From Halosimplex pelagicum (lineage in GTDB: Archaea; Halobacteriota; Halobacteria; Halobacteriales; Haloarculaceae): 64,000 nucleotides of DNA. Each line of letters starts with the position of its first letter. Within the stretch, counting starts at the first letter, position 1. The notes under the pieces are model-generated. The model saw only the letters and a list, made by a program, of their open reading frames with translations. It made no database searches and was not told the DNA's origin. The stretch covers positions 1 through 64,000 of the forward strand of contig NZ_CP058909.1 in NCBI RefSeq assembly GCF_013415905.1, read 5' to 3'. The position numbers and the translations under genes are program-made. Of this stretch, positions 50,262-59,433 are shown in pieces.

Positions 50262-52199
50262 ATGGCAACGGGACGGTCGGAGCTGTCGCTGGCGTCGGTC
50301 CTCGACGCGGTGGGCCTGGACGGGCTCGTCGAGGACGACGACGAGGACGACGACGCCCCGTGTACGTGCGATCTGACCATCGACGAGGGGGTGTTGCTGG
50401 TCGACGCGTCGGGGTGTGACAACGGCGGCGACCTGCGGCGGTCGCCCCACTGCCGGGCGAGCGTCGTCCGGGAGCTCGCCGACCACACGGTCGACGGGCT
50501 GGTCGTCCGGGCCAGCGGGCTGGAGTACCGCTACGGCGACCGGGCGCTGGACCTGCTCGGCACCGCCGGGCGGTTCGTCGACCTGCTGGGCGACCGCGAC
50601 GAGCGCCTCGCCCGCGCGGCCGCGACGGACCCGCTCTCGGTCGTCGACGAGGTCGACGAGCGCGTCGGACCGGTCGCCGACATCGCGACCCAGTCCGGGC
50701 TGGTCGGGGCGGCCGCCGGGGTGGAGACGTACGACGACGCGCTCTCGCCGACGGTCGGGCTCACGGTCGGTCACTACTTCGTCGACCGGGCCGTCGACGA
50801 CGGCGCGCGCCTGCGGGACGTGACCGAGCTCCCGACGGGGTCGACCGCGCGGGTCTACGGCCGCGACGACTCCGTCCCGCTGTACTCGCTGGACGTGGTG
50901 GACGTGTCGCTGTCGGTCGCCCAGCGCGAGCTCCTGCTGGAGGGGTACGAGGCCATCGCGAAGGGACTGGTCGAGGGCGACCGCCGCGCCTCGCGGGCGA
51001 TCGAGTACGTCAGCGACGGCGAGGTCGACCCGATCCTGACGGCGATCCTCGGCAAACACACCCAGGGCTACGGCGTGCTGGAGGACCTGTTCGCGGACCC
51101 GCGGGTGACGGACGTGTACGCCACCTCGCCGGTCGAGGCCAACCCGATCCGCGTCGAGGTCGACGGGCAGGCGATGTCGACGAACGTCCACCTCACCGCC
51201 GACGGCGGAGGCGCGCTGGCCTCGCGCATTCGGCGGACGAGCGGGCGGGCGTTCTCGCGGGCGGCGCCGACCGTCGACGCGACCGCCGACCTGGAGAACG
51301 GGACGGGGCTGCGGGTGGCCGGCGTCACCGACCCGGTCGCCGAAGGCGTGGCCTTCGCCTTCCGCGAGCAGGCCGAGGACACGTTCACGCTCCCGGAACT
51401 CGTCCGCAACGGGACGATGCCCGCCGAAGCGGCGGGCTTTCTCTCGGTCGCCATCGAGCGCAACGCCGCGGCGCTCATCGCCGGGACCCGCGGGGCCGGC
51501 AAGACCACGCTGCTGGGCACGCTGCTGTACGAGGTCACGCCCGACACCCGGACGGTCGTCATCGAAGACACCCCGGAGCTGCCCGTCGACCAGCTCCAGC
51601 GGTGTGACCGGGACGTGCAGCCGCTCCGGACGGGCACCGGCGGCGGGCCGGAGATCTCCGCCGCCGACGCGCTGCGGACGGCGCTGCGGCTCGGCGACGG
51701 GGCGCTCGTGGTCGGGGAGATCCGCGGCGAGGAGGCCCGCGTGCTCTACGAGGCGATGCGCGTCGGTGCCAGCGCCAACGCGGTGCTGGGGACCATCCAC
51801 GGCGACGGCGCCGACGAGGTGTTCGAGCGGGTCGTCTCGGACCTGGGCGTCCCGCCGTCGTCGTTCGGCGCGACCGACCTGGTCGTGACGGTCCAGGCCT
51901 ACCGCACGCCGACGGGCCGCAAACGCCGCCTCTCGACCATCGAGGAGGTGATCGTCGGCGACGACGAGATCCGCTTCGCGCCGCTGTACGAGATCGAGGG
52001 CGACATCGCCCGGTCGACCGACCGGATCGACCGCGGGGAGAGCCGCTTTCTCGACCGGCTGACCGGGCCCGCCGAGTCCTACGCCGACGTGCGGGAGGCG
52101 GTCATCGAGCGAGGGGAACGGCTGGAGCGTATCGCCGGGGACGGACGGACCTCGCCGACGGAGGTGGCCGCGGCCTACGCCGGCCGCGGCGTCGAGTGA
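50262..52199 (+). CDS. Type II/IV secretion system ATPase (PilB/TadA/GspE type)
   Basis: A 645-residue motor ATPase for archaeal type IV pilus assembly. Walker A is GTRGAGKTTLLG, Walker B-like region LVVGEIRGEEA, and the Asp and His boxes can be read in VIEDTPELP and LGTIHGDGADEV. A first domain of about 240 residues is extra; within it are four cysteines (C34, C36, C52, C64) that could bind a metal. The TATA box TTTAAGA is about 27 nt upstream of ATG 50262. The platform protein gene follows after one base. Confidence 0.93.
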   Translation: MATGRSELSLASVLDAVGLDGLVEDDDEDDDAPCTCDLTIDEGVLLVDASGCDNGGDLRRSPHCRASVVRELADHTVDGLVVRASGLEYRYGDRALDLLGTAGRFVDLLGDRDERLARAAATDPLSVVDEVDERVGPVADIATQSGLVGAAAGVETYDDALSPTVGLTVGHYFVDRAVDDGARLRDVTELPTGSTARVYGRDDSVPLYSLDVVDVSLSVAQRELLLEGYEAIAKGLVEGDRRASRAIEYVSDGEVDPILTAILGKHTQGYGVLEDLFADPRVTDVYATSPVEANPIRVEVDGQAMSTNVHLTADGGGALASRIRRTSGRAFSRAAPTVDATADLENGTGLRVAGVTDPVAEGVAFAFREQAEDTFTLPELVRNGTMPAEAAGFLSVAIERNAAALIAGTRGAGKTTLLGTLLYEVTPDTRTVVIEDTPELPVDQLQRCDRDVQPLRTGTGGGPEISAADALRTALRLGDGALVVGEIRGEEARVLYEAMRVGASANAVLGTIHGDGADEVFERVVSDLGVPPSSFGATDLVVTVQAYRTPTGRKRRLSTIEEVIVGDDEIRFAPLYEIEGDIARSTDRIDRGESRFLDRLTGPAESYADVREAVIERGERLERIAGDGRTSPTEVAAAYAGRGVE

Positions 52200-52200
52200 G

Positions 52201-53937
52201 ATGGGCTGGAAGGTCGGGGCCGTCCGCGGGCTCGCGCGGATCTACCCCTACGAGGTCGACGCGAGCGACGAGCTCGTCGAGGCGGTCGCGTTCGTCGAGT
52301 CGCCGGTCACGCCGGAGACGGTCGTCCGCGCGGGCTTTGGCGCCGGCGTCGTCGCGGCGCTGCTGGTCGCCCTCGTCCTCCTCGCCGTCGGGAAGCTCCC
52401 CTATCTCGTCCTCTCGCTCCCGGTCGGCGTGGCGGTGATCCACGGCGTCCACACGGCGCCGACCGTGCTGGCGGGGTTCCGCCGGACGGAGGCGCTGGGC
52501 GACACGCCGAACCTGATCGGCCGCGCGGTCCTGCGGATGCAGATCCAGCCGGCGACCGAGACGGCCGTCGAGTTCGCCGCCCGGACGGGCCACGGCCCGC
52601 TCGCCGCGAGCCTGGAGAGCCACATCGACCGCTCGATCGGCTCGCCCCAGACCGGACTGCTCTCGTTCGCGGAGGACTGGGCCGAGGAGTTCCCGGCGCT
52701 ACAGCGGGCGGCGCACCTGCTCGCGACCGCGGAGAACGCGCCGCCCGACGAGCGCCAGCGGACGCTCGAACGGTCGCTGCGGGCGGTCCTCGACGGCACC
52801 CGCGAGGAGATGGCCCAGTTCACCAGCGAGATCCGCGGTCCGACGACGGGGCTGTACGCCTTCGGCGTGATGCTCCCGCTCGCGCTGGTGGCGCTGGTGC
52901 CGGCGATCGGCCTCGCCGGCGGGGCCGACGGCGGGTTCTCCCCCCCCATCGAGTTCTTCGTCCTGGTCTACGACGTGGCGCTACCGGCGGGACTGGTCGC
53001 CGCGAGCGTCTGGCTGCTCCAGCGGCGGCCCGTCGCCTTCCCGCCGCCCCAGGTAACGACCGCTCACCCCGACGTGGACGATCAGCGGCTGGTCGGGATC
53101 GGCGGCGGCCTCGCGGTCGGGCTCGCGGCCGCGGGCGTGACGGCGCTGCTCGGGTTCGGCTTCCTCGCCCCGATCGCCGGGGTCGGGCTCGGGCTGGGGA
53201 CCGCGCTCCTCGCGATATTCGGCCCGATCAAGGCCGTTCGCGACCACGTCCGGGACATCGAGGAGCACCTCACCGACGCGCTGTATCTCGTCGGGCGGCA
53301 GGTCTCGGAGGGCCAGGCCGTCGAGTCCGCCATCGCACACGCCGGCGAGCGCGTCCCCGGGGAGACGGGCGAGGTCTTCGAGCGGGCCGCCGGGCTCCAG
53401 CAGCGACTCCACGTCACCGTCGACGATGCCTTCTTCGGCGAGTACGGCTCGCTGGCGGACGTGCCGAGCCCGCGGGCCCACGGCATGGCGTCGCTGCTGT
53501 CGATCGCCGCCCGCGAGGGGCGACCGGCGGGCAGCGCCGTCGTCGCCATGGCCGACCACCTCGAGGAGCTCCAGGAGGTCGAGGCCGAGGCCAAGCGGGA
53601 GCTGTCGTCGGTCACCGGGACGCTCGACTCGACGGCGGCGTACTTCGGGCCGCTGGTCGCCGGCGCGACGGTCGCGCTCGCGAAGCGGATCTCCGACAGC
53701 GAGGGCACGCGGGCCGCCAGCGACCAGATCGGGCAGGCGCTGTCGGCCGACCAGCTCAGCCTCGTCGTCGGCGTCTACGTCCTCCTGATGTCGGTGATCC
53801 TCACGACGCTCTCGATCGGGCTGCGCAACGGACTCGACCGCTCGCTCGTGGGGTATCACGTCGGCCGCTCGCTCGTCTCGGCGACGCCGATCTACGTGCT
53901 GGCGGTCATGGGAACCGTCACCGTGATCCAGATGTGA
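52201..53937 (+). CDS. Type IV pilus platform protein (TadC/GspF-like, PilC)
   Basis: A 578-residue integral membrane protein with two T2SSF-type domains and about nine hydrophobic helices. The N-terminal half has helices near 45-85 and the T2SSF-like segment after RRTEALGDTPNLIGRAVL; the second half includes LVGRQVSEGQAVESAIAHAG and a final helix pair ending in VLAVMGTVTVIQM. Archaeal TadC-like proteins form the membrane platform that the ATPase drives. The start lies 1 nt after the ATPase stop, so the two are coupled. Confidence 0.9.
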   Translation: MGWKVGAVRGLARIYPYEVDASDELVEAVAFVESPVTPETVVRAGFGAGVVAALLVALVLLAVGKLPYLVLSLPVGVAVIHGVHTAPTVLAGFRRTEALGDTPNLIGRAVLRMQIQPATETAVEFAARTGHGPLAASLESHIDRSIGSPQTGLLSFAEDWAEEFPALQRAAHLLATAENAPPDERQRTLERSLRAVLDGTREEMAQFTSEIRGPTTGLYAFGVMLPLALVALVPAIGLAGGADGGFSPPIEFFVLVYDVALPAGLVAASVWLLQRRPVAFPPPQVTTAHPDVDDQRLVGIGGGLAVGLAAAGVTALLGFGFLAPIAGVGLGLGTALLAIFGPIKAVRDHVRDIEEHLTDALYLVGRQVSEGQAVESAIAHAGERVPGETGEVFERAAGLQQRLHVTVDDAFFGEYGSLADVPSPRAHGMASLLSIAAREGRPAGSAVVAMADHLEELQEVEAEAKRELSSVTGTLDSTAAYFGPLVAGATVALAKRISDSEGTRAASDQIGQALSADQLSLVVGVYVLLMSVILTTLSIGLRNGLDRSLVGYHVGRSLVSATPIYVLAVMGTVTVIQM

Positions 53938-54031
53938 CCGCGGTCGGCGAGTTCGGTGGTTTCGCACCGCGGCCCTCGCTCGTCCCGGACTCGCGACGAC
54001 GTTTAAGTACGATGACGGAACCAAGCCCGGC

Positions 54032-54556
54032 ATGGAGCTGGAGTCGCCGGCAGACGCGTGGTACGTGTGGTTCGGCGTCGCGCTGGTGAGCCTGGCCTTC
54101 GTCGGGGTGGTCGCGTCGTTCCCCTCGGAGCCGCCGCCCGACACGGCCGAGGCGGCCGACGCCATCGACCGCGTGACCGCCAGCGGCTACAACGCCACCG
54201 CCGAGTACGAGCACGACGCCGACCGGTGGTACGTCGCCAACAAGACCATCGTCATGAAAAACGACGGCGGGACGACGCGGGCGTCCCTCTCGTACGCGCG
54301 GGTCGTCCCGGTGTGGGCGGATCGGTCGCCGCCCGACGGGCCGGACGGGGATCTACGAGCGGTCCTCCGCGGCACGTCGGCCAGCGGCGAGTACGACGAC
54401 CCGGCCGAGTTCAGAGCGGACGTGCGGAAGGCGTCCGAGTTCGCCGAGAACAGCATCGACGACCCGTCGGTCCCGAAGTGGCGCATCGCGGACGGGCGGC
54501 TGGTGGTCAGACACGTCAAATGGGGTGACTACCGTGCGACGCTGGTCACGGCGTGA
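54032..54556 (+). CDS. Single-pass exported pilus-locus protein (DUF7283-like)
   Basis: A 174-residue protein with one N-terminal membrane helix (WYVWFGVALVSLAFVGVVASF) and an extracellular domain that contains TASGYNATAEYEHDADRWY and VVRHVKWGDYRATLV. It is preceded by TTTAAGTA (54002-54009) about 27 nt upstream of ATG 54032, a separate leaderless promoter. The end overlaps the next pilin-like gene by about 30 nt. Probably an accessory pilus protein; function unknown. Confidence 0.72.
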   Translation: MELESPADAWYVWFGVALVSLAFVGVVASFPSEPPPDTAEAADAIDRVTASGYNATAEYEHDADRWYVANKTIVMKNDGGTTRASLSYARVVPVWADRSPPDGPDGDLRAVLRGTSASGEYDDPAEFRADVRKASEFAENSIDDPSVPKWRIADGRLVVRHVKWGDYRATLVTA

Positions 54557-55094
54557 CTCGGGTCAGACCGAGCCGCTGGGGGCGCTGATCGCCGTCGCCG
54601 CGATGGCGATCGCGCTCAGCCTCTACGCCGGGTACGCCACCGACGTGCTGCCGGGCAGTCAGGACCGCGACGTGGCCGAGTCGGCCATCGACGACGTGTG
54701 GAACAAGCTTCAGGACTCGGGCGTCTATCCGGCGAACAAGGAGCTGGAGACGCTGTACAGCCCCACGTCGTCGCCCGGCCCCGGTCCGTCCGGGCTCCCG
54801 GAGGGGTACTACGTCTACATCAACGTCACGCGGACCGAGGTCGGGGACTCGGAGAGACAGGCGCTGTTCGTCTACGACAACCCCGATCCGTCGGTCCCTC
54901 GCGAGGAGAACGTTCGGCACATCGTCTACGGGCCCCAGGGCGACCACGACCACGAGGACGTTCGCAGCGAAGTCAGGGACTCCGGGCTGGGCGTTCCCGA
55001 CAGCGCGAGCACGGCGAGCCGCCCGATCCCGATCCAGCGCGGCGCCGGCGACGTGGTCGCCGGCCGGCTGCACGTCGCGGCCTGGGAGCAGTGA
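54525..55094 (+). CDS. Pilin-like protein (DUF7285-like)
   Basis: A 189-residue protein with a pilin-type N-terminus: RRDSGQTEPLGALIAVAAMA precedes a long hydrophobic helix, as in haloarchaeal minor pilins. The mature part is Pro/Ser/Tyr-rich and acidic and has no cysteines. It starts at GTG 54525 or GTG 54534, inside the end of the previous gene. It is the last gene of the pilus module; sepF follows. Confidence 0.75.
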   Translation: MTTVRRWSRRDSGQTEPLGALIAVAAMAIALSLYAGYATDVLPGSQDRDVAESAIDDVWNKLQDSGVYPANKELETLYSPTSSPGPGPSGLPEGYYVYINVTRTEVGDSERQALFVYDNPDPSVPREENVRHIVYGPQGDHDHEDVRSEVRDSGLGVPDSASTASRPIPIQRGAGDVVAGRLHVAAWEQ

Positions 55095-55194
55095 CTGGCG
55101 CGGCGTTCGCTCGGGCGGCTGCGTCCGACGAGTGTCCGGCCGGCGAGGGATGTCTGACGTAAAATACAAACCGACAGCGGCCGGGAGAGAGTGT

Positions 55195-55554
55195 ATGGGA
55201 CTTATGAGCAAGATCCTCGGCGAGTCCGGGGGTAGCCGGCAGAAAGAGGACTACGTCGAGATCGAGAGCGACGGCGTCGACGCGGGGGCGACGGCGGCCT
55301 CCCGTCAGGTCCGGATCGCGAAGATCGGCGACAAACAGGACGTCATCGACATCAAGGACGCCGTCTACGACGGCGACGTGGTGATCGCCGACATCACGCG
55401 CCACACGACGCAGGACCGGACGATGGAGCACATCACCGACGAGCTCAAGCAGGTCGCAAACGAGGTCGGCGGCGACATCGCCCAGAAGGGCGACGACCAG
55501 CTCATCATCACGCCACACGGCGTCGCCATCAACCGCGACCCGCTGGGTCAGTAA
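55195..55554 (+). CDS. sepF: Cell division protein SepF
   Basis: A 119-residue SepF homolog that links FtsZ to the membrane; archaeal SepF works with FtsZ1. An N-terminal amphipathic segment (MGLMSKILGESGG) is the membrane anchor, and the core holds ITRHTTQDRTMEHITDELKQV and the GDIAQKGDDQLIITP dimer strand. I start at ATG 55195; ATG 55204 is possible. A TATA-like AAAATACAAA (55161-55170) lies about 27 nt upstream. Confidence 0.93.
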   Translation: MGLMSKILGESGGSRQKEDYVEIESDGVDAGATAASRQVRIAKIGDKQDVIDIKDAVYDGDVVIADITRHTTQDRTMEHITDELKQVANEVGGDIAQKGDDQLIITPHGVAINRDPLGQ

Positions 55555-55697
55555 CTCGCCGCTCGGGGAGTCGTCGACCGCCCGGGGAACCGCGCCGTGT
55601 CGGCCACCCCGTTCGCGACCGACGGGTCACTGGGGACGGTCCACCGGCCGACGGGGATTTCTCTCTCGGCGCTGTCAGGTGCCGGAAAGCATTTACC

Positions 55698-55848
55698 GGA
55701 ACCGCCGGACTCCGATTGTGACCGCCTCCCGCGAGGTGGTTCGGACAGGAACTGTGGGGTGGCCCTACCCATGACCACAGTTCCGGCGGCTCAGGCCGGG
55801 ATACTTGGTATTCGCCTCCGGGCGGGCGATGTGTGACAGTACGTCACA
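55698..55848. ncRNA. Candidate structured RNA: cluster of hairpins between convergent genes
   Basis: Five hairpins lie within 150 nt. ACCGCCTC 55721-55728 pairs with GAGGTGGT 55733-55740 (one G-U). GGAACTGTGG 55748-55757 pairs perfectly with CCACAGTTCC 55775-55784. CCGCC 55702-55706 pairs with GGCGG 55785-55789 and closes both into a three-way junction. ATAC/GTAT 55801-55811 and CGCC/GGCG 55813-55824 follow, and TGTGAC 55832-55837 pairs with GTCACA 55843-55848. On the minus strand CCTAAATACG (55851-55860) could be the TATA of a transcript through it. Strand is not settled. No known RNA family is recognised. Confidence 0.5.
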
Positions 55849-55991
55849 GACGTATTTAGGTTTGCCGCGCGCGCTCGCAACGGCGAGAACGGATTCGTCC
55901 GGACCGGTGTCCCCGTTTTCGGCGAGGCGGTCGAACTATCGGCGGTCGACGGTTCGAGCCACGCGTCGTGCCGCCGCGATAACGGCCCGTA
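55849..55991. other. Remainder of convergent intergenic region
   Basis: 143 bp between the hairpin cluster and the DUF5611 gene. It has one further possible stem (GAGAACGG near 55887 with CCGTTTTC near 55915) and no convincing gene. Confidence 0.35.
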
Positions 55992-56384
55992 TCAGACTTC
56001 GTCGGCTTCGTCGGGGCTGTCCTCGACGGAGCGTTTCATCGAGTCGCGCCGGCTCTTGGCGTCGCGGCCGGTGGCTTCGAGCAGGAAGTCGTTTTTCGCG
56101 TCGACGGCGTCGGCCGCCGCGTCGGCCTCGCCCGCCGCGATGACCTCCTCGGCGGGACGCTCCTCGAAGTCGACCGCGAGCTTGTCTTTCTTGCCGCTGT
56201 ACTCGACCGTCCCGGCCGTGATGCGCTCGAACACCGGATTGTCGGGGTCCTCGACCACGTGCAGGTCACTCCCCTTGAATTCCTCGGTGGTCGAGATGGT
56301 TCCGAAGTAGTCCTCGATCGTCGCCTCCATGTCTTCGATACGCTCTTCGAGGTGTTCTCCCCGGCGCATCTTGTACTCCCGCAT
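55992..56384 (-). CDS. Conserved haloarchaeal protein (DUF5611-like)
   Basis: A 130-residue soluble protein that resembles DUF5611: the opening MREYKMRRGEHLEERIEDMEATI and the following FGTISTTEEFKGSDLHVVEDPDNPVFERI match the pattern, and an acidic, Ala-rich tail ends in DSPDEADEV. It may bind nucleic acid or act as an adaptor; nothing catalytic is seen. It is convergent with sepF and precedes no operon partner that is obvious. Confidence 0.72.
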   Translation of the reverse strand: MREYKMRRGEHLEERIEDMEATIEDYFGTISTTEEFKGSDLHVVEDPDNPVFERITAGTVEYSGKKDKLAVDFEERPAEEVIAAGEADAAADAVDAKNDFLLEATGRDAKSRRDSMKRSVEDSPDEADEV

Positions 56385-56540
56385 GGGCGACCCTTTGCGA
56401 GCACCGTTCTTACCTTTTTCGAGCGCGCCGAGCCGGCGCCCCGCCGGCCTCGCCCGACGCCGGACCGCGCCGCCGCTCGGGGTCTGGTCGTCGGGACAAA
56501 CGCTGCGGTCGTCGCTGAAGCGTCGCGACCGGCGGCCCGG

Positions 56541-57704
56541 TCACTCCTCGGCGACGGTGTCGGCGTGTTCGAGGAGCGTCCCGCGTCGACACTCCGGACA
56601 GAAGTCGCCGGCGCGCAGCGAGGTGGCGTCGGCCTCCGTCGAGAAGTCGCACTCCGAGCACTTGAACGTCCCCTCGGGGATGGTGATCGACGGCGTCTCC
56701 TCGCCGTCGAGCGACGGCCCGGCGGCACCGGGGTCCGTCGGCTGGTCGCGCTTGGTCTCCTCGGGCCAGTCGCCCATCGACTCGCCGCCGGTCGAGGGGC
56801 CCTCCTCCTCGGGCCAGGCACCGACGGCGCCGTCGTCGCCCGCCGTCTCGCCGCCCGCTTCGTCGCTCCCGTCGCTCGCGGTGTCCCGCGACCCCGTCGC
56901 GGGCGCGTCGACGGGGTCGGGACCGGTCGCCGCGTCGTCCGGGGGCGACCCGTCGGCGTCGGTTTCGGTGTCGGCGCCGCCTTCGTCGCCGCCGAGGATC
57001 TCGACCTCGGCGGTCTCGCCGGCGCGCTCGGCCGGGTCGGACGGCTCGTCCGGCCACTCGCCGGGGTCGCGGTCGTCGTCCCCCTCGGCGTCCGACGGCG
57101 GTTCGTCGGCGGTCGCGTCGCCGTCCTCGCCGGCGTCCCCCTCGTCACCGGCGGGCTGCTCGGCCTCGGGTTCCTCCTCGTCGGGCCACTCGCCGGGGTC
57201 GCGGTCGTCGCCCTCGTCGTCGCCGATGATGACCGCGTCGTCCTCGTCGGCGTCGACATCGGCCTCGGTGGCCGCGCCGTCCTCGGCGTCGGGGATGGTC
57301 GTCTCGGTCCCGCGGGCCTCGGCCTGGGCCGACGACTCGTCGGTGGCGTCGTCGTCGAGGATGACCGCGTCCGTGGCGTCGCCGGCGCCGACCTCGTCGC
57401 CGCTCGCGGCCGACTCCCCCGCGTCGGCCGTCTCCTCCGCGTCGACCGATCCCCCTGCGTCGGTCACGTCGGCGGTGTCGTCGGCCGCCTCGCCGGGCGT
57501 GGCCTCGAACTCGTCGGCGCCGCCCTCGGGCGTCTCGAGGGTCGTCACTTCCTTGTTCTCCGAGACCACGCGGCTCTCGCCGCAGCGGGAACAGGTCTCC
57601 ATCTCCGTGATGGTGATGACGACTTCCGTCCCCTCCTCTTCGCGCTCCCGCTCGACGGTCGTCTCGCCGAAACTGTGTCCCAGGAGCGAACACTTGATAC
57701 TCAT
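56541..57704 (-). CDS. Acidic zinc-ribbon protein with WPEE-type repeats (DUF7093-like)
   Basis: A 387-residue protein with two terminal zinc clusters and a long acidic middle. The N-terminal knuckle is MSIKCSLLGHSF then CSRCGES; the C-terminal one is KCSECDFS then CPECRRG. Between them are about 280 residues very rich in Asp, Glu, Gly and Ala. Four short repeats of the form G-x-W-P-[DE]-E (GEWPDEEE, GEWPDEPS, GAWPEEEG, GDWPEETK) occur. It starts at ATG 57704. A structural or DNA-protein-bridging role is possible; function unknown. Confidence 0.78.
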   Translation of the reverse strand: MSIKCSLLGHSFGETTVEREREEEGTEVVITITEMETCSRCGESRVVSENKEVTTLETPEGGADEFEATPGEAADDTADVTDAGGSVDAEETADAGESAASGDEVGAGDATDAVILDDDATDESSAQAEARGTETTIPDAEDGAATEADVDADEDDAVIIGDDEGDDRDPGEWPDEEEPEAEQPAGDEGDAGEDGDATADEPPSDAEGDDDRDPGEWPDEPSDPAERAGETAEVEILGGDEGGADTETDADGSPPDDAATGPDPVDAPATGSRDTASDGSDEAGGETAGDDGAVGAWPEEEGPSTGGESMGDWPEETKRDQPTDPGAAGPSLDGEETPSITIPEGTFKCSECDFSTEADATSLRAGDFCPECRRGTLLEHADTVAEE

Positions 57705-57838
57705 TACCACGTGTTCGACCCCTCCGAACCATAAGCGTGCTGTTTGTCCGAACGCCGAGCAGTCGTGCGGTCCGACACCCGCCGAGCGGGGGCGTCGCGG
57801 GGGATACACGTAAGACCCGGCCAGCCGAAGGGAGTGGT

Positions 57839-58129
57839 ATGCAGGCGAAACCGGAGTACCGCGACCGCGACGACGCCGAGGTCGCGATCCTGGACGCGCT
57901 GGCCGACCGGCGCGAGGAGGGGATGACCGTCTTCGAGCTCCGGTCGCGGGTCGACGTCGACATCGATACCCTGGAGACCGCGCTCGCCGACCTGAAGGAA
58001 GACGGGCTCATCGAGGCCCACCAGGAGGACCACCGGACGGTCATCTACCCCGAGGACGGCGTCGTCGGCCCGGTCGACCCCGACGACGACTCCGTCATCG
58101 GCCAGATCCGCGAGAAGCTCCCGTTCTGA
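57839..58129 (+). CDS. Small winged-helix-like protein (DUF6432-like)
   Basis: A 96-residue protein with a predicted winged-helix: AEVAILDALADRREEGMTVFEL and LETALADLKEDGLIEAHQED form the three helices, with a wing ending in VIYPEDG. The tail includes VIGQIREKLPF. It starts at ATG 57839, divergent from the acidic zinc-ribbon gene. It may be a transcription factor; DNA target unknown. Confidence 0.78.
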   Translation: MQAKPEYRDRDDAEVAILDALADRREEGMTVFELRSRVDVDIDTLETALADLKEDGLIEAHQEDHRTVIYPEDGVVGPVDPDDDSVIGQIREKLPF

Positions 58130-58138
58130 GCGGCCGTC

Positions 58139-59308
58139 TCAGTCGTCGGCCGGCGCGGCCGCGCAGTTGTTCGGCCCGAGTTCGAGTTCGAACGCGGCGT
58201 CGTCGTCCGCCGACTCCCGTCCGAGGTTGACGGCGATTATCTCGGCGTGATTGGCCGGCCGCGGCGGCGTCCGCTCGGTGATCCGCTCGACGAACTCGGC
58301 CTCGCTCAGGTCGAACACCGGCAACTCGCGGCAGTCGCCCAGCCGCGCGGCGACGGCCCCGTCGTCGCCGGGGGCGGCGTCACCGCCGTGGTGTCCCGGC
58401 GCGACGAGCGTCCCGTCTGGGAACCGGGCGAAGCGCTCGGTGAGCGTCCGATAGAGCTCGCGGGCGAACGCGGGCGCCTCGTCGGCGCCCTCCTCCAGAT
58501 CCGGGCGAGCGACGCCGTCGGTGAACAGGCTGTCGCCGGTCAGCAGCGCGTCGCCGACGGCGAAGGCCGTCATCCCGGTGGTGTGCCCCGGCGCGTGGAC
58601 GGCCGTCAGCGACAGGTCGCCGACCGCGACGGTCTCGCCATCCTCGACCGTCTCCACGTCGTAGGTCACGCCGCGCTCGGCGGCCGCCGCGGGCAGCACC
58701 GGGGTCGCCCCGGTTGCCTCGGTCAGCGCCCGCAACCCGCTGACGTGGTCGGCGTGGACGTGCGTGTCGACGACGGTCGTTATCTCCGCGCCCCGGTCCG
58801 CTGCATCGGCGACGTATCGGTCGGTGAACGCCCGCAGCGGGTCGACGACCGCCGCCTCGCCGTCCGCGACGAGCGCGTATCCCAGACAGCCGCTGGAGGG
58901 CCGGCGGTACTGGACGAGCGTCGCCTCGGGCGCGTCGGGGAGCGCCCCCTCGACCTCGGTGGCGAGCAGTAATCTCGCCCACGCTTCCATCCCGCCGGCG
59001 AGGTTCCGGGCGTCGAAACCGGCGTCGGCCAGCGCCCGCGCGACCTCGCCGCTGGCCTCGCCGCGAGCGCAGACGACGGTGATCGGCCCCTCGCCGTCCA
59101 CGTCGGCGACGAACCCGTCCAGATCCCCGGTCACCCTAGCCTGGAGGAACCGGTTGTACGGCTTCTGCGTGAGGGCGACGCCCGGGCCGGAGAGACGCCA
59201 CCGCTCGACCTCGTCGCGGTCGCGGACGTCGAGCACGCGGACGGACTCACCGGCGTCGATCCGGGCCTGGAGGGCCGACGCGTCGACCTCGCCCGTGTCG
59301 TCGGTCAT
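58139..59308 (-). CDS. Rhodanese-metallo-beta-lactamase fusion (persulfide dioxygenase-like)
   Basis: A 389-residue fusion. The N-terminal rhodanese domain (about 10-115) has the loop VVCARGEASGEVA with a Cys active site; the metallo-beta-lactamase domain (about 125-330) has HVHADHVSG (the HxHxDH motif), HAPGHTTG and GDSLFTDG. Such fusions handle persulfides and sulfane sulfur (ETHE1-like). The metallo domain comes second, the reverse of many bacterial fusions. It starts at ATG 59308. Confidence 0.88.
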   Translation of the reverse strand: MTDDTGEVDASALQARIDAGESVRVLDVRDRDEVERWRLSGPGVALTQKPYNRFLQARVTGDLDGFVADVDGEGPITVVCARGEASGEVARALADAGFDARNLAGGMEAWARLLLATEVEGALPDAPEATLVQYRRPSSGCLGYALVADGEAAVVDPLRAFTDRYVADAADRGAEITTVVDTHVHADHVSGLRALTEATGATPVLPAAAAERGVTYDVETVEDGETVAVGDLSLTAVHAPGHTTGMTAFAVGDALLTGDSLFTDGVARPDLEEGADEAPAFARELYRTLTERFARFPDGTLVAPGHHGGDAAPGDDGAVAARLGDCRELPVFDLSEAEFVERITERTPPRPANHAEIIAVNLGRESADDDAAFELELGPNNCAAAPADD

Positions 59309-59433
59309 GCCGTCGGGTAGGGGCGCCGGCGAGATAAGCCCGCGGCCGGCCGCCGTCGGCGCGGGCGCAGCTGACCGGCCGCGAGGACCCGCGCGGTCGT
59401 ATCGCTTAACCGTCGGCGCCGCGAGCGACCGGT

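Noticed and set aside
55548..55778. Minus-strand frame of 76 codons in the hairpin cluster
   Set aside because: Composition is Ser/Arg/Pro-rich without recognisable domain, and the region is better explained by RNA stems; not fully excluded.
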